Positions 1 through 11,000 of a stretch of 26,798 bases of DNA are shown here, piece by piece; position 1 is the first letter of the stretch, and each line of letters opens with the position of its first letter. Made by a program: the position numbers and the translations under genes. The stretch is from the NCBI GenBank assembly GCA_018398765.1, contig JAHBMJ010001564.1:2074-28871 (forward strand), written 5' to 3'. Source of the DNA: Chromera velia (lineage: Eukaryota > Sar > Chromeraceae). A model generated the notes under the pieces. The model was not told where the DNA came from. It did no database searches and saw nothing but the letters and a program-made list of their open reading frames with translations.

Positions 1-452
1 TCTGTGTCTGTCTGTGTCTGTCTGTGTCTGTCTGTGTCTGTCTGTGTCTGTCTGTGTCTGTCTGTGTCTGTCTGTGTCTGTCTGTGTCTGTCTGTGTCTG
101 TCTGTGTCTGTCTGTGTCTGTCTGTGTCTGTCTGTGTCTGTCTGTGTCTGTCTGTGTCTGTCTGTGTCTGTCTGTGTCTGTCTGTGTCTGTCTGTGTCTG
201 TCTGTGTCTGTCTGTGTCTGTCTGTGTCTGTCTGTGTCTGTCTGTGTCTGTCTGTGTCTGTCTGTGTCTGTCTGTGTCTGTCTGTGTCTGTCTGTGTCTG
301 TCTGTGTCTGTCTGTGTCTGTCTGTGTCTGTCTGTGTCTGTCTGTGTCTGTCTGTGTCTGTCTGTGTCTGTCTGTGTCTGTCTGTGTCTGTCTGTGTCTG
401 TCTGTGTCTGTCTGTGTCTGTCTGTGTCTGTCTGTGTCTATCTGTCTGTCTC

Positions 453-486
<34 letters not shown>

Positions 487-538
487 GTCTGTCTGTNTGT
501 CTGTCTGTGTCTGTCTGTCTGTGTCTGTGTGTGTCTGA
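1..538. repeat. Decamer satellite (TCTGTGTCTG)n grading into (CTGT)n
   Basis: The unit TCTGTGTCTG repeats without error from base 1 to about 439, then decays into CTGT/TCTG tetramers to about 538. The array is cut by the window edge, so its full length is unknown. One ambiguous base (N) lies at about 497, a sign of difficult sequencing or assembly. Because the 10-base unit contains no stop codon in the frames it cycles through, long open frames run through it. Those frames are artefacts of composition, not genes. Confidence 0.97.
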
Positions 539-654
539 AAGAAAACTGCACGCGGGGACCGGCACCGTCATGGTCTTTAGACAGGGGTGGGGGGGTGGGG
601 GGGCACCCCTGCGGAGGGGGATTCTTCTGATGCTGTGTCTTCGTATCTTGCGGG

Positions 655-914
655 CAGACAGACTATATTGTCTTTTCTTCACTTCACTTTGCGGGCAGAC
701 AGACAGACAGACAGACATACAGACAAACACAGACAGACAGACACAGACAAACATAGACAGACACAGACAGACACAGACAGACACAGACAGACACAGCCAG
801 ACACAGAAAGACACAGACAGAGACAAACATAGACAGACACAGACAGACACAGACAGACACAGACACAGACGGAAACAGACAGACACAGACAGACACAGAC
901 AGACACAGACAGAC

Positions 915-949
<35 letters not shown>

Positions 950-1044
950 CAGACAGACAGACAGGCACATAGACAGACACAGACAGACACAGACAGACAC
1001 AGACACAGACAGAAACAGACAGACACAGACAGACACAGACAGAC

Positions 1045-1075
<31 letters not shown>

Positions 1076-1317
1076 CAGACAGACAGACAGGCAGACACAG
1101 TCTGTGTCTGTCTGTCTGTGTCTGTCTGTGTCTGTCTGTGTCTGTCTGTGTCTGTCTGTGTCTGTCTGTGTCTGTCTGTGTTTGTCTGTATGTCTGTCCG
1201 TCTGTCTGTCTATGTTTGTCTGTGTCTGTCTGTGTTTGTCTGTATGTCTGTCCGTCTGTCTGTCTGTGTCCGTCTGTCTGTCTGTCTGAAACCAGAAAAG
1301 ACAATATAGTTTGTCTG
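655..1317. repeat. Strand-switched CAGA/TCTG satellite bounded by a 24-bp inverted repeat
   Basis: From about 694 to 1100 the sequence is CAGACA/CAGACACAGA repeat, the complement of the first array. At about 1100 it switches abruptly back to TCTGTG repeat until about 1290. The unique flanks 655-678 and 1294-1317 are reverse complements at 23 of 24 positions (core TATATTGTCTTTTCT on the left). The whole block is therefore an imperfect palindrome that could form a large hairpin or reflect a fold-back duplication. Confidence 0.85.
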
Positions 1318-1562
1318 AAACCATATAGTCTGTCTGCCTGTCTCTACCTCTATCTCTGCTGTCACATCTGCATGTAGCAACTGGCCCGCCTGCTCCCTTC
1401 CAAGCCCCACGTTCCCCCACAGTCCTGTTGCAGCTGCCTTTCCTGATCCGATTCCTGTTCCCGTCCCCGCCCCCCTTTGTCCACACATCTTCCCGTCCGT
1501 CTGTCATGCAGCTTCATTCCCATCGGCTTTTCCGCTCCCGTTCTCCCTTCCGCTCGCAACAG

Positions 1563-1616
1563 AGGAAGCACAGGAAGAAGACCTACCGCATCATCAACGA
1601 CCGGAGGCAGAGATAG
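1563..1616 (+). CDS. Possible terminal exon, very basic tail (partial gene)
   Basis: A pyrimidine-rich tract ending CTCGCAACAG precedes 17 codons and a TAG stop, giving a C-terminal peptide RKHRKKTYRIINDRRQR. The codons are strongly G/C-ending (ACC TAC CGC ATC ATC AAC GAC CGG), unlike the surrounding DNA. This fits a last coding exon in phase 0. Upstream exons would have to lie beyond the satellite or off the left edge. The basic peptide would suit a nucleic-acid-binding protein, but no family can be named from so little. It could be chance. Confidence 0.3.
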   Translation, partial: RKHRKKTYRIINDRRQR

Positions 1617-2640
1617 GCAGGGGAGTCGCGCCGCTCCTCTCCCATCACTCTTCTATTGCTCCACTCCACAGAGAGTGCGCTTAAGATTCCAAACAGAAAT
1701 CCTGCATGAGGGAGAGAAGACGTTCTAGAGAGGCTTTTCGGCTCTCGCTCTTTCGGTATGGGACTTTACACCTAGAGTTTTGTTACCCCAGAGAGAGTCC
1801 CCCCTCCCCCCCCGCAAAAGCATAACGACACAGCACGAGAAGATTCCTCCGCGCACGGGGCGCACCCCCAACTCCCCAACCCCTGATGACGGTGCCTGTT
1901 CCCTCTATATTTGTATGAGTTTGTTTGGAGTTCAGTGTGCTGTCCTTTCCTCTCTCTCGTGCCTTGAGTGGAAGCAGCAAGAAGGAAGTAAGGTGTGAAT
2001 TCAGTGATCACGTGAAGTCCTGTCGGCAGGTGACGAGGCAACGGACGCTTAACTCTACACTTCTCGGTCTCCTGCAAAAGTTGTCTGAGTAGCTGTTTTG
2101 TTCTTTTGCCTTTGATTCTTTCGTTCGTTGTTGTCTGTTGCATGCATGCAGAGAAGGCAGGAAGAGAAAGAAACATGCATGAATAGGTTGTCCCTCTCTC
2201 TGTTTCTATCATAAATTCTATGTCTGTCCGAGGGAAAAGGTGGTCTGTCCGTTCCTGTGTAGCCGTCCGTCTTTATCTGTCTGTCTCTGTCAGTTTCTGC
2301 TTCTGAATGTCTCTGTTATGTCTCTGTCTGCCTGTTCCTGTATCAGCATCTGTTTTTGTTCGTGCCTGTATGGCTTTGTCTGTTTCTGTCTTTCTCTATG
2401 AAAAGAAGAGGATCGAAAGTCTGTGACTGTCTCTGTCTCTGTCTCTGTCTGTCTGTGTTTGTCCCAGTCTCTGCCTGTTTCTGTCGCTGCGTTTTGTGCC
2501 TCTGTTGTGGTCCGTCTTTATGTTTTGTTCCTCTGTCCGTTGCCTGCTCGTTTCTCTCTCTAGCTCTGCATCAGTATGTCTCTCTCTCTGTGTCAACTCC
2601 TCGTTTAGCTCTGACTACCTCTGGTTGCGTTGCCTTTGAC
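1617..2640. other. Gene-free spacer, T/CTGT-rich
   Basis: No convincing gene is seen. The first part could be 3' untranslated sequence if the exon just upstream is real. The stretch 2220-2640 is rich in CTGTCTCTGTCTGT-type low-complexity sequence, a decayed relative of the satellite at the left edge. Open frames exist here (for example 1772-2212 on the minus strand), but they lack splice or codon support. Confidence 0.5.
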
Positions 2641-3027
2641 ATTTCTTTTTAAGTTACTTTTTTTATCTCTGTCTGTCGCAGACTGCGGCTGACTGCCTGC
2701 ATGTTTTCCTCAATAACTCTAGATAAAATTAAGTCTGTGAAAGGTCGTGTGCCAATGGGTCTGTTTTTTTTTTTTAGATTGAACTATTCATGTATTCTAG
2801 TATATTTTTATTTAGATTTCAGACGTTTGTTTATTCTAATATATAAACATTTTTTTTTCAATAATTAAATGTTTGATTGATTGATTGGTTTATATAAATT
2901 ACATTTGTGTTACTTTCATTGTGGCAGCGCAGTTCTGCTGAGATCAGTCAAAAAGCCCTCATTATCCCTTATTGGTTGATTGATTGATTGATTGGCTCTG
3001 CGCTTTAAGCGGCGCTTAGCCTTCCCG
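2641..3027. other. AT-rich intergenic DNA with (TTGA)n runs
   Basis: The DNA is AT-rich, with poly-T and GATT/TTGA microsatellite runs at about 2873-2887 and 2976-2994. The same tetramer recurs at 3438-3453 inside the adjoining element. No gene is seen. Confidence 0.6.
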
Positions 3028-3645
3028 GTACACAGTACGGTTAGGAGTAACGATAGTAGGATGGATAGCGGCCGCCCGGGTTACCAATTTCACGGTTACG
3101 GTAGTAGTTTTTAGTACCATAACCATGGTAGTGGTAGTATTGCATATTTTTCCTAATACTAATGATCTTCAAACCTGTTTTATCTAGTTTTACCATCAAA
3201 TCTACAATCAACAAAGGCTACAGAGTAAACACCATTGTTATATCAATGTTATTAAACTCTTAGATCTGAGATAATAATCATAATATCAGAGATATTACTC
3301 TATCACTATAAATGATTCACTATAAATGATAACATTATGTCATGATTATGATGCTGTAGTACCTTGCCAATTATTCAACTGTGGGATGAAATATATCATG
3401 AATGCGAGCTCATTTAGTGAGGCCTGCCAGTGACGTACTGATTGATTGATTGATCCAGCAGACTCCAACAAAAATGCGACCTAGGGGGGTGACTGGAGGG
3501 GAGGTGTGTCACTGCCTCCCCACCCAGACTTCGGCCGGTCAACCCTAAATGAACGTGTAGTTTGCCTCTTCCAGCCGGGGGGGAAACACAGAACAAAAAA
3601 AAGAAGAACGAAGAGAGGAACAAAAGAAAAAAGATTGTCTCTCTT

Positions 3646-3722
3646 CATGTGTGTGTATGTGTGTGTGTATGTATGTATGTGTGTGTGTGTATGTGTGTGT
3701 GTGTGTGTGTGTATGTATGTCT
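3646..3722. repeat. (GT)n / GTAT microsatellite
   Basis: Alternating GTGTGT and GTATGT tracts run about 75 bp, followed by three copies of AATCACT at about 3725-3747. The stretch lies inside the inverted-end element. Confidence 0.9.
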
Positions 3723-4079
3723 GTAATCACTAATCACTAATCACTAATCATCTGATAAAGCAGTTTTCTAGTTTTTTATTACTAATTAATAGATTATTAA
3801 ATATTTTGTAAAAAAAATGTTTATAATTCACTTTTAAACCACCGTAAACCACTCAGTCCAGATAAACTAGATTTTAAAGGAATTTAAAATTGCATAACAG
3901 TGTATTAGTTTCTACAAAATGTGCCACATTGTATATGACTGATATAGTCATATTATATTTTTTTTGTAAATAATTAGTTGATGAATAAATAATGTATAAT
4001 CATCTCTTTCATTCTCAATTATAGGGTATTAGGTGGAAAATTTCAAATTTAGGCTAGAATTTAGGCTTTTTTGAATGAG

Positions 4080-4247
4080 TTAAGATAAAAGTCCGACTTG
4101 AGGGCAAAAGTCCACTTTTAAAGGCACAAGCCTTCGAGGGGCAAGGGCAGCCTCAACATAGTCAGAACGGCTTGCAATACCATTCCTGAGCCTCTGTGCC
4201 AAAAGGTCAACAACTGACTCAGTTCTCGGCTGAGTCGGCTTGGCCAT
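4080..4247 (-). pseudogene. Short protein-like ORF within the inverted-end element
   Basis: Read from an ATG at 4247, the minus strand gives a 55-residue peptide beginning MAKPTQPRTESVVDLLAQRL and ending in TAA. It has a helical, charged, protein-like composition, and the frame is also open upstream to 4325. No domain is recognised. Its place inside a bounded repeat element suggests a remnant or short accessory ORF of that element. It could equally be a chance frame. Confidence 0.22.
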
Positions 4248-4987
4248 GATGGCCAACTGAGAGAGGAGAGAGAAGAAAAGAAAAATTTCACTGCACTGCA
4301 TCTCACGACAAGATAAGAAACCCAAAAATTACTAGACACAGTGAACAGTAAACTAGGAAGAAGCGGACCACTCAGTCTTGTTTCCCAGTTTTCCACATAC
4401 AGTGAGAAAGCACTGATCACTGCCGAACTGCAGCCTTCGTCAATTGTCCGTCTGCTCTGACAGGGGACAGAAGAGAAATGATTCCATAATTTTGACCACA
4501 AGTAAGGTTGACCTTCGTTTAAAAATTGATTTTCGAAAGTTGAAACGGATTTGAAGGAGACAGATTTTTTTTCAATCCATGCGTTGCACTTTTTTTGTAT
4601 CCTTTACCGGGGTCTTGGCCCGAACTACCATGGTAGTGGTAGGGGCCCTTGGGCCCCCAAGTTACCGCCCCATGGTTACCAAAGTGACGGTAACTCGCCG
4701 CCTCCCTAAGGGGCCCGGTAGTAACTCCTAACCGTACTGTGTACTTCCTGGTATATCCATCAATGTGACCATCATATATCTATTTATCTGAGCTACTAGT
4801 CTAAGAGCTAGTAGAAATTAATCAGATCGTACAATATTGTACGCACTTATATAAGTTACACAGCATAACACATTTCTTTATTTTTGAACTAGTTTTTCAA
4901 CACGAGTCAAGTTGAAGGGGGGAGAGGTTCGGTGTTTATTCGTCTGCAGCTGCATGTCTGCATAATGTTGCTCAAATTTTAAAATAT

Positions 4988-5340
4988 AAGTGATAAGTGA
5001 TGTGTGATTTAGTGGACCTTCCTAAACCTATAATTACCACTTATTATATGGCATTTAAAATTTGAAAGTTCAAGCCTACTACTAGGTTTAAACCATATTT
5101 TTGGATGAGTTTGAAAGTCTACGCTGCAGATGCGGATCCTTTAGGCTGTCTTGAAAGCCGAAACCACATATTTGGATGGTGTTTTGATCATCTATGCCGC
5201 AGGGGTTAACTAGGGTGTCGATGGTCTCTTAAAAAACAGTGCTGTAGATAGAAATCATCTTGTCAGTGATTATTTTTTTTTAAGTGGTACTTAGGTCTAA
5301 AGAGGTTATTTAGTGGTGCCTTAGAGCATTGTCGACGTTT
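4988..5340 (+). repeat. Dispersed repeat, copy 1
   Basis: Bases 4988-5015 match 23520-23547 at 26 of 28 positions. Bases 5309-5340 (TTTAGTGGTGCCTTAGAGCA onward) match sequence ending near 23583 with few differences. Here the two blocks are about 290 bp apart; in the second copy they are adjacent. This suggests one repeat family in which the second copy has lost its middle, or the first has gained an insert. Confidence 0.6.
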
Positions 5341-5351
5341 TGTCTTTTGAT

Positions 5352-5422
5352 GGAGGTCGCCTCCAAGTCCGCAAACGACAGGGAGGTATACCTCATTACT
5401 GAGGCTCAAACCATCTGGTTTG
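5352..5422. other. Cluster of short hairpins
   Basis: Three perfect inverted repeats follow each other: GGAGG-tcg-CCTCC (5352-5364), GAGGTATACCTC (5383-5394) and CAAACC-atct-GGTTTG (5407-5422). An alternative pairing, CCTC-attact-GAGG (5391-5404), bridges two of them. This could be a structured RNA segment or the end of a repeat element. No known RNA family is recognised. Confidence 0.4.
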
Positions 5423-6305
5423 AATTTCTCAAGCCGGCGAAGCCGCTAAGAAACAACAATCTGTCTACACTTTATATGTTGTAGTCTATGGGATATGCCC
5501 CTCAAGCTACCTCAAGCAACTTGTATGGAGCTACAGACCGTATACATCTATATACATCTTGCCTCAGAAAGCAGCTCATCCAGGTGTAGTACTAGTACCC
5601 TTGGTATCTAGCTTGGTGTACAGGGGCCCTAAAATTGCATTTTTGGATAAACGTGCATAGTTGCGAGCCTGTACGTCAGTCTACTTTCAAAGTAGCGGAG
5701 TCCCCCGTCTTTTTTCTTTTTTTTTAGTTCACCTCTTCCGTTGACCTTAGTTGACCTCTCTCTGTCTCTTTCGTCTAGTACAGATGCATTCTTCATCGGT
5801 TTTTTCTTTTAAATAGAGTGATAAACATAGATTAACATAGATAGACACTTATTTGGAGCCTTAAAAATTGGAGGATGATGCTACTAATCATGCTAGGGAT
5901 GATGTCTAGACTTTATTAACTCTTAGACACATTGTCAAGAGACTCTGTCTGTGAAAGACTGCGATTGCGCTGCAAATTCTAGCAAATTCTAAGTAACAGC
6001 AAATACAATAGATCATGCACAGTGAGATCAACAATGGTACCATGAGAGCCGTATGATTTGTGTGACGTTAGTAGACTCTTTTTGCAGCTTGCATGTACTT
6101 CTTTCTAAGTTTTTCCCTCTCTGTCTCTGACTACAGGCCTTTAGTCTTTCTTCTAGTCTTTCTCCCTACACGCAGATAGCTGAAACACATTCAGTTGCAT
6201 ACATCTCTGAGCTATTCCTCTTCTGTAGCTCCATAAAAGAAAACCAGACGCGGGAAAAAAAGGAAGAGGGGAGAGGGTTTAAGAGGAGAAACGATATTTG
6301 CTGCT

Positions 6306-6570
6306 ATGCCCAAGAAGGTAGGTTGGATCATAGGGGTTAGTCTAGAGTAGATCCCTGGTTTCATTATCTCCTTCTGTCCTTCCTTAAGTAGAGTGTATGA
6401 TGGGGCTTTTATGCTCCTTACTGCAGAAGATAGAAATAATCTGGGGGTGGGCTGGAAGGGGTTTCATAGCAATTCTTTCAATCTGTCAAAGAGCACAATT
6501 TTTAAGCTGTTTAATATTTTTGTTCTAGAAGATGTCGCTTGACAGTCCGGAACAGAAGTCAAGATGTTAG
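6306..6570 (+). CDS. Possible two-exon micro-ORF or start of an unrecognised gene
   Basis: ATGCCCAAGAAG at 6306-6317 runs straight into a good donor (GTAGGT). The tract TTTAATATTTTTGTTCTAG is a good acceptor ending at 6528. Joining in phase 0 gives MPKK then KMSLDSPEQKSRC and a TAG at 6568-6570, 17 residues in all. The splice signals are better than expected by chance, but the product is tiny. It may be an upstream leader or a 5' exon whose true continuation I cannot trace. Confidence 0.18.
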
Positions 6571-8053
6571 ATGGATTGCGGGCAGTTATTCAATGTTCTA
6601 ACCTTTCAGTTCAAACTTTTTTGATCAAACATCTTGACTGCCGTTGTCTGCTTTCGGATCCTGCATTGCGGGTGGGCCATGTTATTCAGATGCGTTGCCT
6701 GGGTTTCTGATTCAAGCAGAAGCATGCACGAGCACGTGCCTTCTAAATAGAACAGCAACTCTGTATGAGGAACTTCCAACCGATTCTAAGTCCCCAGCTG
6801 ATACTGACAGTCAGTCGAGTCCTAGGTCCAGTCACGGAGTTGCAAGCAATAAACTGCGTAACACTGTGAGGGTAATGAGATTTTGGTTAGTGATGAGCGA
6901 GTCAGCCTCCACAAAAGGTCCTAAACACTCGATCCCGCGATCGAGCAGTCGTTTCAAGGATTGTGGCTGATCATGGGGGATGCATTCAACTTTTACAGTA
7001 GGGATCCGGTTCTTTTTTTCGGTCGCAGGAAATTGATGTTGATTTCTTTTCACTAAGCTCAAGCGGTTTGCGCACAGGCTGTGTTCCTCCAAATTTTGGA
7101 GGAGAAGGGGCGCAAAAAAGAAGGAAAGGAAGTTAACACCAGCTTTGTGACATGGTTCTGACTTAAAGCTGTCTGTTTTAGTTGTTTTTGGTCTTATTCT
7201 AACAGTATTCTAACTCGTTTATATTTTTTTTTTCGTGTACCAGCTCTTGCGCTACAAATACAGTCATATTGTCTCCCAAACAGTGTCCTTTGAATTAAAT
7301 TTTCCCCTTTCAGATTCAAGCTTCCTTCTGAATGTAGTTGATCATTCACCCACAGTGAATCAGTCTTTGTTGAACCTACTGTCTCTTCTTTGATAGAGCT
7401 AGGATCTTGACAAGGCGTGCATGTCTATGGACTAAATCTATGGAACGCTAGAAGCTCGGCTCTACCTGGCTTAGTCATTCATTCATTCATTCATTCATTC
7501 ATTCATTCATTCATTCATTCACAGGCAGATAGCTGAAAGAGCCCGGTCAGCCATTTGAGAGTGAGTGTCTACATGAAGCAAATAGAAGTAAATGATGAAA
7601 AACAAAAGTGTCTGATCGAAAAGTTCGCTACTAGATTTGAACGTACGCAAATCCTATACGGAGATTTTTTTTTGGTTTATTCATGCATCTTGGAATGTGC
7701 CCGGCCCCCATGTGCCCTCCGCTTCGCTTTCCGGGCCATGTCAGTCACACGCATCGGCCGTCTCTCCAAGATCCCATCATTGCAGGCCTGTTCCTGTTGA
7801 TGTCTGTTGATGTCTGTTGCCATTTCCAATCAAATTTTCGATTCGAAGCCTGGGTTGCCATTTATGTCTTCTTATATTATTGATCTGACATTCATGCCAT
7901 TTCACGCCGCCACATGTCAGAGCGAAGCTTTCGAGACGCCTTGCCGAAAGCGTCTCCAAGGGACAGATTATCTGCACCAGGGTGACTGAACGGGTGCTTA
8001 GAAGTGACACCAAATCTTCCTCTCAGTGTTGATCTCTGCTCACTGTCGCCCAC
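6571..8053. other. Gene-free upstream region of the nine-exon gene
   Basis: No supported gene is seen. The stretch holds the (ATTC)n microsatellite and moderate-length open frames without splice or codon support. The final few hundred bases probably include the promoter and 5' leader of the gene starting at 8054; no core promoter motif can be assigned with confidence. Confidence 0.5.
7469..7521. repeat. (ATTC)n microsatellite
   Basis: About thirteen uninterrupted copies of the tetramer ATTC/CATT. Confidence 0.97.
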
Positions 8054-11000
8054 ATGAGACGCCCTCTTTCAGCGGAAGACGAGCTTTCCATCTTCTATGA
8101 CTCACCGTGGCCTTCCGTCATAGTTCATTTCAAGGGCCGCCAAGAGACAGATCGATGGATGTCCGAAAAGCTTTTGGTCCGTCCTTACGCCTTCATATCC
8201 ACCAGTTCAACACTCCGAGTAGACGGACCCCTTCTCCTCCCATCCTGATATTTCTCTCGGCTTGCAGGACTGCGACAAAGATCCATACCTCTCAAGAATG
8301 ATCGGAGGGAGACCAAACGAGATGCTGTTGGATTACCGGTATATCCGGATACGGGGCATGTGCGAAGCCCGCTGTTATTTCTCTGACGGAGATCGACTGC
8401 GAGATCCCCCGGATCGTTCGCGTTTTTTCGAGCTACGCAAAGAGCGTCGCCCGGGTGACGGGCTCGAGTCTTATGCTGGGAGTTTCTGCGTCAGTGGAAT
8501 CAACGGCCAAGTGCAACACGCACGTAGTGAGTCGATCATACGCAGAGACTGTGAGGAGGGGGGGGGGCGCTTTTTTCCATGCCGCAGTTTTGCACCTCCC
8601 GTTCCGTTGTGTTTTGCCTATACTCTCCTCTTCCCGGGTCCTTGTCTTCGCCACCCTTCTCGTGTGTCGACTTTTTAACTTCTCTTCTTCCTCCTTGCCT
8701 TCTTTCCATGCGCTGCAGGTTCTCTGCTTGAAATCATTGAGGCGGAGGCGCTTCCTCCATTCGAGCTGACTCCTTTCGAGCGGAGGGGAAGGAGGAGGAG
8801 GAGCATAAACCCCACGGACGCACATAGCAGGTACCAAACGGGAGAAGAGCTGACGCGACGCGTGGGGGGAGAAGGAGGTACTTCTGTGCACCGGGCCGAC
8901 GTGAGTCGGGCAGTTCGCAGGGCGGCCGACTCATTTTTGTGCAAGGGTTGATGTTATGCTTAAAATCGGTGGCCAGTCCAGGAAGTAATGGGTCGGAATG
9001 GACCGCTCCTTCTTTTGTGTGTGCGTTAGAAAGAGAGAGACAGTGTGTGCGTGGGAGGGGGATGTGCCCCTGCGTGAGTGTTCTTCTCTTGTCCTGGCGA
9101 TTTTTTTCTGCCAGCAGCAATTTTCTCGCAGGTGACACGTCTTCTTCTCTCTTTTCTCATCATTGAATTGAACGCGACACCCGTGGCTTTGCAGCGCACT
9201 CGGAACGATCCATCTGGTGTGAGAAGCTCATCAACAAATCGGTGGGGGATTTGGGAGTCCACACAGGCTTCTTCCTCCTCTTCATCTGCCGCGCCACAAG
9301 AGAACTCACGGCGTGGATACAAACGGTGGGTTTCACACTTTCACCTCTCGCGAAGAAAAAAGGGAGATGGACGGACGAGACAGACAGGAGAGTCGGAAGA
9401 CAGACGGGCTGACTCACACAACGATCGAAAAAAATGAAAGACGCAGAGTTTTCATGAGCTTTTTGACCGATCTCTCCGGATCTCTAACAGAGAAGTGGGT
9501 TGGCGGGGAACACTGAGGAAGAAGCGAGAAAGTCAGAGATATCAGAAGATAAGAAGGTGACAGACTGGTTGTAAAAAACGGCTTTTTTCCAACGCATAGT
9601 CGTTGAATCGCTATACTTCAGCTTGCATTTTTGTCCTCATTTTTCCCCTTTTGCAGAGGCGCAAGTGTTGAAGCGATGAAGCTAGATACCCAGCTCAGAG
9701 CGTGCCCCGTCGTGCCAAGTGAGTGCAGTCTTGCTCAATTGCCTTTGTTATTTCCATGGAATCAAGAGTGCTCTGTAAGATGATCTCTGTTCTTCTGTGT
9801 AGACAGAAAAAAAAATGGAGAGACAAAAGGGAGGATACAGAGAAGCTGGTATGAAGCTTTTCAACGTCGGGTCGCTGTGGAGTAGCTGAAATGGGGAGAT
9901 GATGGGAAAGAGGAATCACAAACGAACAAATTTCTCCCCACAACTTCCCTGAGACAGGGGTCCAGACAGGCAATGTCAGGGTCAGACAAGCACCGGCAGG
10001 GAACCTGAAGCAGACAGACAGACTGGAGAATAGGTGAGCAAAAATCATGTTTCGAGATAAAGTGAGTCAAACAAACATTTTCCGTTTTCTTTGCTTCCCC
10101 CCTTGCAGCTTCACTCAAAGATCTGAATAGTGCGCCCGATATGGACGACAATGATGGAGACACGCTAATGCGCATTGGAGAGGGGAAGAACGTGGATTAC
10201 CCGAGCGCATCCAGACGCAGAGGCCGGTCACCTACGCCAACCGCGTCCCTTTCGACTTCTTTTCATGAGTCCACGCACCTGCAAAGAGACGCTTCACGGG
10301 TCTTGAGTTCAGTCTACCATCCACCCCCACGAGTGCTGCCGCAACCCGCTCCCTACTGCGGACACGCCAAGAAAGGGTCGGTAGTGCTCGGTGCGTGCAC
10401 GGTTTCTTTCTTACGCAAGCAGCGCCCATGTCAGGATGAAAAAAATAGGAGTGGCGTGCGTCGGTCTCTTAAAAGGCCTCTCCGGTAGGCCTTTCTGTAC
10501 AAGCCAGTCCGTCTCTCGCAGCTGTCTTTCGGTGCAAGCTTCTAATTTTACTGCTGGCTGCCAAAGGACCCTATCCTCACCGGTCGCACGCATTTTCTCA
10601 TGTCTTTCTGCAGACCCATATGCAGTGCGACAATGGAACCAGACTCCAATTTCAGAGCCTGCTTTCTCGAATTCAGTCAGTCGTGGGCGCCCACGATGAC
10701 ACCACGCGTGTCACCAAACAATTCCGAAAAGCAAGACGCTTGGTTGACGGTGGGATGAATGTAGAGTCATATGGAGAGGACTTTCACGTGCAAATCAATC
10801 AGCCAAAGTGAGATGGGAAAGTTTTTTTTCACCTCTTTCTTACACGGGACCTGGGCGGGAACTGAGGAGAGTTCTCGGGAGCACATTTCTTCACACACAG
10901 CCCGTCACAACGGCATTCTTTGTCTTCCTCCCTCCCCGCCCTCTTTCTTCCTTCATTCCTTTGAGCTGGTTCTTTTTTGAATTCATTCATACCTTCTTGC

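Larger units (their letters stand above)
3028..4744. mobile_element. Putative 1.7-kb transposable element with inverted ends
   Basis: Bases 3028-3051 and 4721-4744 are reverse complements at 23 of 24 positions, beginning GTACACAGTACGG at the left tip. Subterminal sequence is also related. A CCATGGTAGTGGTAG motif sits about 95-110 bp inside each end, and a GGTTACCAA...ACGGTTAC motif lies between it and the tip. Flanks read TTCCCG on the left and TTCCTG on the right, a possible 6-bp target duplication with one mismatch. The interior is AT-rich with a (GT)n run at 3650-3715. It holds no recognisable transposase, so a non-autonomous DNA transposon or fold-back element is the best reading. Confidence 0.5.
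4745..6305. other. Gene-free AT-rich spacer with diverged repeats and hairpins
   Basis: No gene is seen. The stretch holds a diverged duplicate (5090-5130 and 5161-5202), a cluster of small hairpins (5352-5422), and two blocks (4988-5015 and 5309-5340) that recur near 23520-23583. These are marks of old repetitive DNA. Confidence 0.6.

Noticed and set aside
4-1304. Long open frames through the TCTGTG/CAGACA arrays, up to 421 codons
   Set aside because: They translate to Cys/Val/Ser/Leu or Asp/Arg/Gln/Thr monotony and exist on several frames of both strands. They result from a stop-free repeat unit.
1772-2212. 146-codon minus-strand open frame
   Set aside because: Mixed composition, no recognisable domain and no splice or codon-bias support. 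It lies in spacer with low-complexity sequence.
6832-7092. Minus-strand frame with LLDRGIECLGPFVEADSLITNQN, faintly like the C-terminal part of DJ-1/PfpI proteins
   Set aside because: The likeness covers about 20 residues, the rest of the domain is absent, and no splice sites or neighbouring exons support it.
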